A DNA stretch of 60,000 nucleotides from Owenia fusiformis (lineage: Eukaryota; Annelida; Polychaeta; Sabellida; Oweniidae). Below, in pieces: positions 57,393-60,000 of the stretch. Below the pieces are notes generated by a model that did no database searches, was not told the origin of the DNA, and was given only the letters and a program-made list of their open reading frames with translations. Each line of letters opens with the position of its first letter. Position 1 is the stretch's first letter. A program made the position numbers and the translations under genes. The stretch covers positions 10,674,196-10,734,195 of the forward strand of contig CAIIXF020000004.1 in assembly GCA_903813345.2 (NCBI GenBank), in the 5' to 3' direction.

Positions 57393-58379
57393 CAGGGCGT
57401 ATCAAAAAAACGCAACAAGTTGTTATCTCGTAAAATCACAAAACTAGTAATGACTACATCAATTTCATTTAATGTACCATAAAGCCATGTCTCTCCTCTT
57501 TGCAATGATATGTCATTCATTCACATGTGGTAATGGTTGGGTGAGAAATCCTTCCATTTGCACAGTGGTCAAAATCTGCTCTGCGCCAAGTTTTAGATAT
57601 TGAAAAAATCAGTGCAAGGGCTAAGTGCCAATGGAAGTTCCCCTGACTTTAATTGTTGTGACTTTTTCTTTTGGAGCTATCTCAGGAGCATCTGTGCTCA
57701 TAATTCCTCCACCAGATATTGCAAAACCTCGAGAGAGATTTGCCCATGGGCTGCTTTTCTTTGCTTTAACCCACACATGATTCAGGGCTGAACCATGCAT
57801 GACGTGGACAGATGAGCGCATCTTTATGTGCAAGGAAGTGGTGGCAATTTGGAGGGGTATAGGATGTATTCTTGCAAGAGTATGAGTATGAACACTTTAC
57901 TGTCTATGCCATACCTGTCACACCTTCTTCCAATAGCCTCTATGCCCCTTGTACTGACTTTTGCAATGTTTTAAACTTGGGTCCGAGCTGAATTTTGCCC
58001 CACTTTGCAAAATTAGTGATTATTCGGCCAGAGATGACTCCCTGTGAATGAATGATATTCCATTGCAAAGAGGAGCAATTTGACTTTTTGGTACATTGAA
58101 TTAAAAGGATGCAGTCAGCATTGGTTTATGTTTTCGTTCAATATTGCATCAGGCTCCGTACACTGACTTTTGCAATGTTTATAACTTGTCCCGAAGCTAA
58201 TTTTGGCCCACTTTGCAAATGGAATGATTACTCGCCCAACCATGACCAAATATCAATGAATGATATATCATTGTAAAGAGGAGATACATGGCTTTATGGT
58301 GCATTGAATGAAATCAATGCTGTTATCACTGGTTTTGTGCTTTTCCAAGATAACAATCTGTTTTTTTTTATACGCACTG
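57393..58379. mobile_element. Tc1-like non-autonomous element, 987 bp, long TIRs
   Basis: CAGGGCGTATCAAAAAAACG starts the element and its inverted match ends it (CAGTGCGTATAAAAAAAAAC on the minus strand), with TA at 57391-57392 and 58380-58381. The inverted repeats run for about 170 bp, through CACCATAAAGCCATGT and CCTCTTTGCAATGATAT to TTCCATTTGCA. The central part may include a scrap of coding origin (MTWTDERIFMCKEVV at about 57799-57843, plus strand), but no DDE domain remains. Confidence 0.75.
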
Positions 58380-58427
58380 TATGTTTGTCATATATAAAAA
58401 TTGCCCCCAGTAGTGAGGTTAACTCAC

Positions 58428-58555
58428 TTCAGTACACACTTGAAGGATCATGTGTATTGTAAGACCTGAAGAGAGATCACCAGAAATATCAGGACCATTT
58501 CTCTGGAGGAATGTGTTAGGGTCTTCAAGAACTTTGCCTGTAGAATCCAGGGTGC
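58428..58555 (-). CDS. Exon encoding part of a ubiquitin-like domain (tentative)
   Basis: TTCCTTTGCAG is followed by two bases and 42 codons to a strong donor (CTGAA|GTGAGTTAAC). The translation is TLDSTGKVLEDPNTFLQRNG, then PDISGDLSSGLTIHMILQVC and TE. The pattern GKVLEDPNT...GLTIHMIL resembles the second half of ubiquilin-type ubiquitin-like domains (AGKILKD.DTL...G..DGLTVHLVI), with a few extra residues. If right, the protein would carry cargo to the proteasome, but neighbouring exons were not found. A shorter homologue lies at 55542-55618, downstream on the same strand. Confidence 0.45.
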
Positions 58556-58559
58556 CTGC

Positions 58560-59085
58560 AAAGGAATGGACAACATTTAGAGCACATCTTCAAAGTGTAT
58601 CTACAGTTGAGATTGTTATTTGGAACTTCTTGTCGAGTTGCTCCATGGTGCCTAGTTTTAATGTACTAAAAAAGTCAGAAATCGTTCAGATAAAAATGTT
58701 ATGAAACATTATCTAAGCGATCTGTGGCAGTAGGTGAATATCTTTATTTATACTATGAATTACTATGAAATATGTATATACAGAGCATAATTAAATTATC
58801 AATCAATAAACTTTATAATTAATTAATTCAAATTCTTTAAGTTAAAGTAAGTAAGTAAAATGTATTCGGAGATCATAAAAATTACAAAGTGAGGGTGTTT
58901 ATCAAATGCTGGATTTGGCCATATATGGTATTGAATAAATTGGTGATGAGCTAGATTCAATTTAAATATATACAAACAAAATTGGTTTGTATAATAGAAT
59001 TTTTACATTTTTTCCTTTTTAAAATTTGAAGTTAACATAATTATACGTAGATCCTTCAAGGAACAACAATATCATGTTGAATAAC
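58560..59085. other. No recognisable feature
   Basis: AT-rich sequence upstream of the 58.4-kb exon. The 58450-58704 plus-strand frame is the antisense of that exon and its flank. Confidence 0.45.
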
Positions 59086-59089
59086 CCAG

Positions 59090-59509
59090 ATGCGAGTAGA
59101 AATAACCTTGATTAACGTCATTAAAAATTCAAAATTCAATCAAAGTAATATCATATTCGAAATCTACATGTAAAATTGCATCTAGAAATGTGGTTTTAAA
59201 AAGTGTTTTTCAACTTTGAAAAATCAATTTTCTTTGAAAATGGGACTTCTAGCTCGGGGAGATTCCCCATAGACCCCATGCTATAAAATCACAAAAAATG
59301 AAATATCTTTTCTTTTAGTGGACAGATAATATTTTGCTTTACTGGACATATTTTCATTAGTATAAGTATCAGACACATAAGGGTTATATGAAAATTGAGC
59401 CACTTAAATTGATAATATTGAAGTTTAAGGGAACTTTCTTATATACCTGCCATGTTAATTGACCCGAATCAGCCACCTGGTGGTGAAACTGGTAACTACC
59501 TACTCGCAT
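59090..59509. mobile_element. ATGCGAGTAG-TIR MITE, copy 2
   Basis: It starts ATGCGAGTAGAAATAACC and ends AACTACCTACTCGCAT, the inverse of 3804-4214. Here the inverted ends extend outward as ACCCA(G/A)ATGCGAGTAG, so the full terminus is about 16 bp. The interior keeps TAAGGGTTATATGAAAATTGA and CACCTGGTGGTGAAACTGG. Confidence 0.65.
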
Positions 59510-59514
59510 TTGGG

Positions 59515-60000
59515 TAATTGTACTTTAAGCAATATAATATTTGAGTTGTGCTGTGACCTTGAACTTATGTACCTGTTTAACTTTCATCAGAATACAGTTC
59601 ATAGAGATGCCAAATAAATGTTTATCTAGAGAAATGTGATAAGATATATTGCAGGTTTTTGTGAATACTTAGGTATACATTAGGTATTTTAATGAAATTG
59701 AATCTATTGGCCAATTGATAAATACTGTATAGCAATAATATCAGTCTTTTTTCTTCATCCTTGCATTTCCTCACCAACAATTTAAATGAGTAAAATACAT
59801 AAAACAGTCATATCTGATATTTCTGCATTGTTTTAGTTATGTGGTAATTTTGTTTTCTTGACATAACTTCTTAACATAAAATTATTTGAAGACAGTTTCT
59901 TAAGTTTTATATATAGCCATCTTGACATTAATGACATTAAAGAGAGAATCAGATCTAGTGAGCAGCCAAACAAAAAATTGTTTCAATTTTAGAATCTTCC
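59515..60000. other. No recognisable feature
   Basis: AT-rich sequence to the end of the window. Confidence 0.4.

Overview
This is animal nuclear DNA, strongly AT-rich by eye. There is no operon structure, Shine-Dalgarno spacing or long uninterrupted gene. Short exons are flanked by good GT-AG splice sites (several GTAAGT donors), and most of the window is transposon-derived. A DIRS/Ngaro-type tyrosine-recombinase retroelement, mariner and LINE relics, many TA-flanked MITEs, (GTCCGTCT)n tracts and repeats rich in GCCATTTTG suggest a lophotrochozoan, most likely a bivalve mollusc. The taxon is an inference.

Layout. 0-10 kb: MITEs, a candidate first exon (minus strand, 2913-2988), an element with ~163-bp tandem units (4312-5634), mariner relics and an unidentified exon-like segment (7710-7892). 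10.5-22 kb: a 5'-truncated DIRS/Ngaro element whose recombinase gene is split, inside its HxxR motif, by a 9.36-kb element with ~1.4-kb terminal inverted repeats (12148-21506) and a 4-bp target duplication. 22-33 kb: a 207-bp direct repeat pair, palindromic MITEs, a 590-600-bp tandem array between inverted arms, a mariner transposase relic and pieces of plus-strand coding-like sequence (25.2 kb, 32.3 kb).

24.1-45 kb, minus strand: exons of a von Willebrand factor A (vWFA) domain gene family. Five exons at 44775-44949, 43681-43855, 36656-36764, 33878-34028 and 33590-33614 have compatible phases and together encode most of one vWFA domain and its C-terminus. The last two have paralogues at 24474-24624 and 24120-24195, so the 3' end was duplicated or a second gene copy is partly present. 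The exon carrying the DxSxS metal-binding loop was not found.

36-60 kb: introns and intergenic DNA filled with MITEs (a Harbinger-like copy with TTA duplications, a palindrome-rich ACGT element, a 0.99-kb Tc1-like element), a 2.5-kb minisatellite with a 452-bp higher-order duplication, a LINE 3' relic, and two homologous minus-strand exons (55542-55618, 58428-58555) that resemble part of a ubiquitin-like domain. No rRNA, functional tRNA or CRISPR was seen. Functional calls rest on motif reading by eye only.
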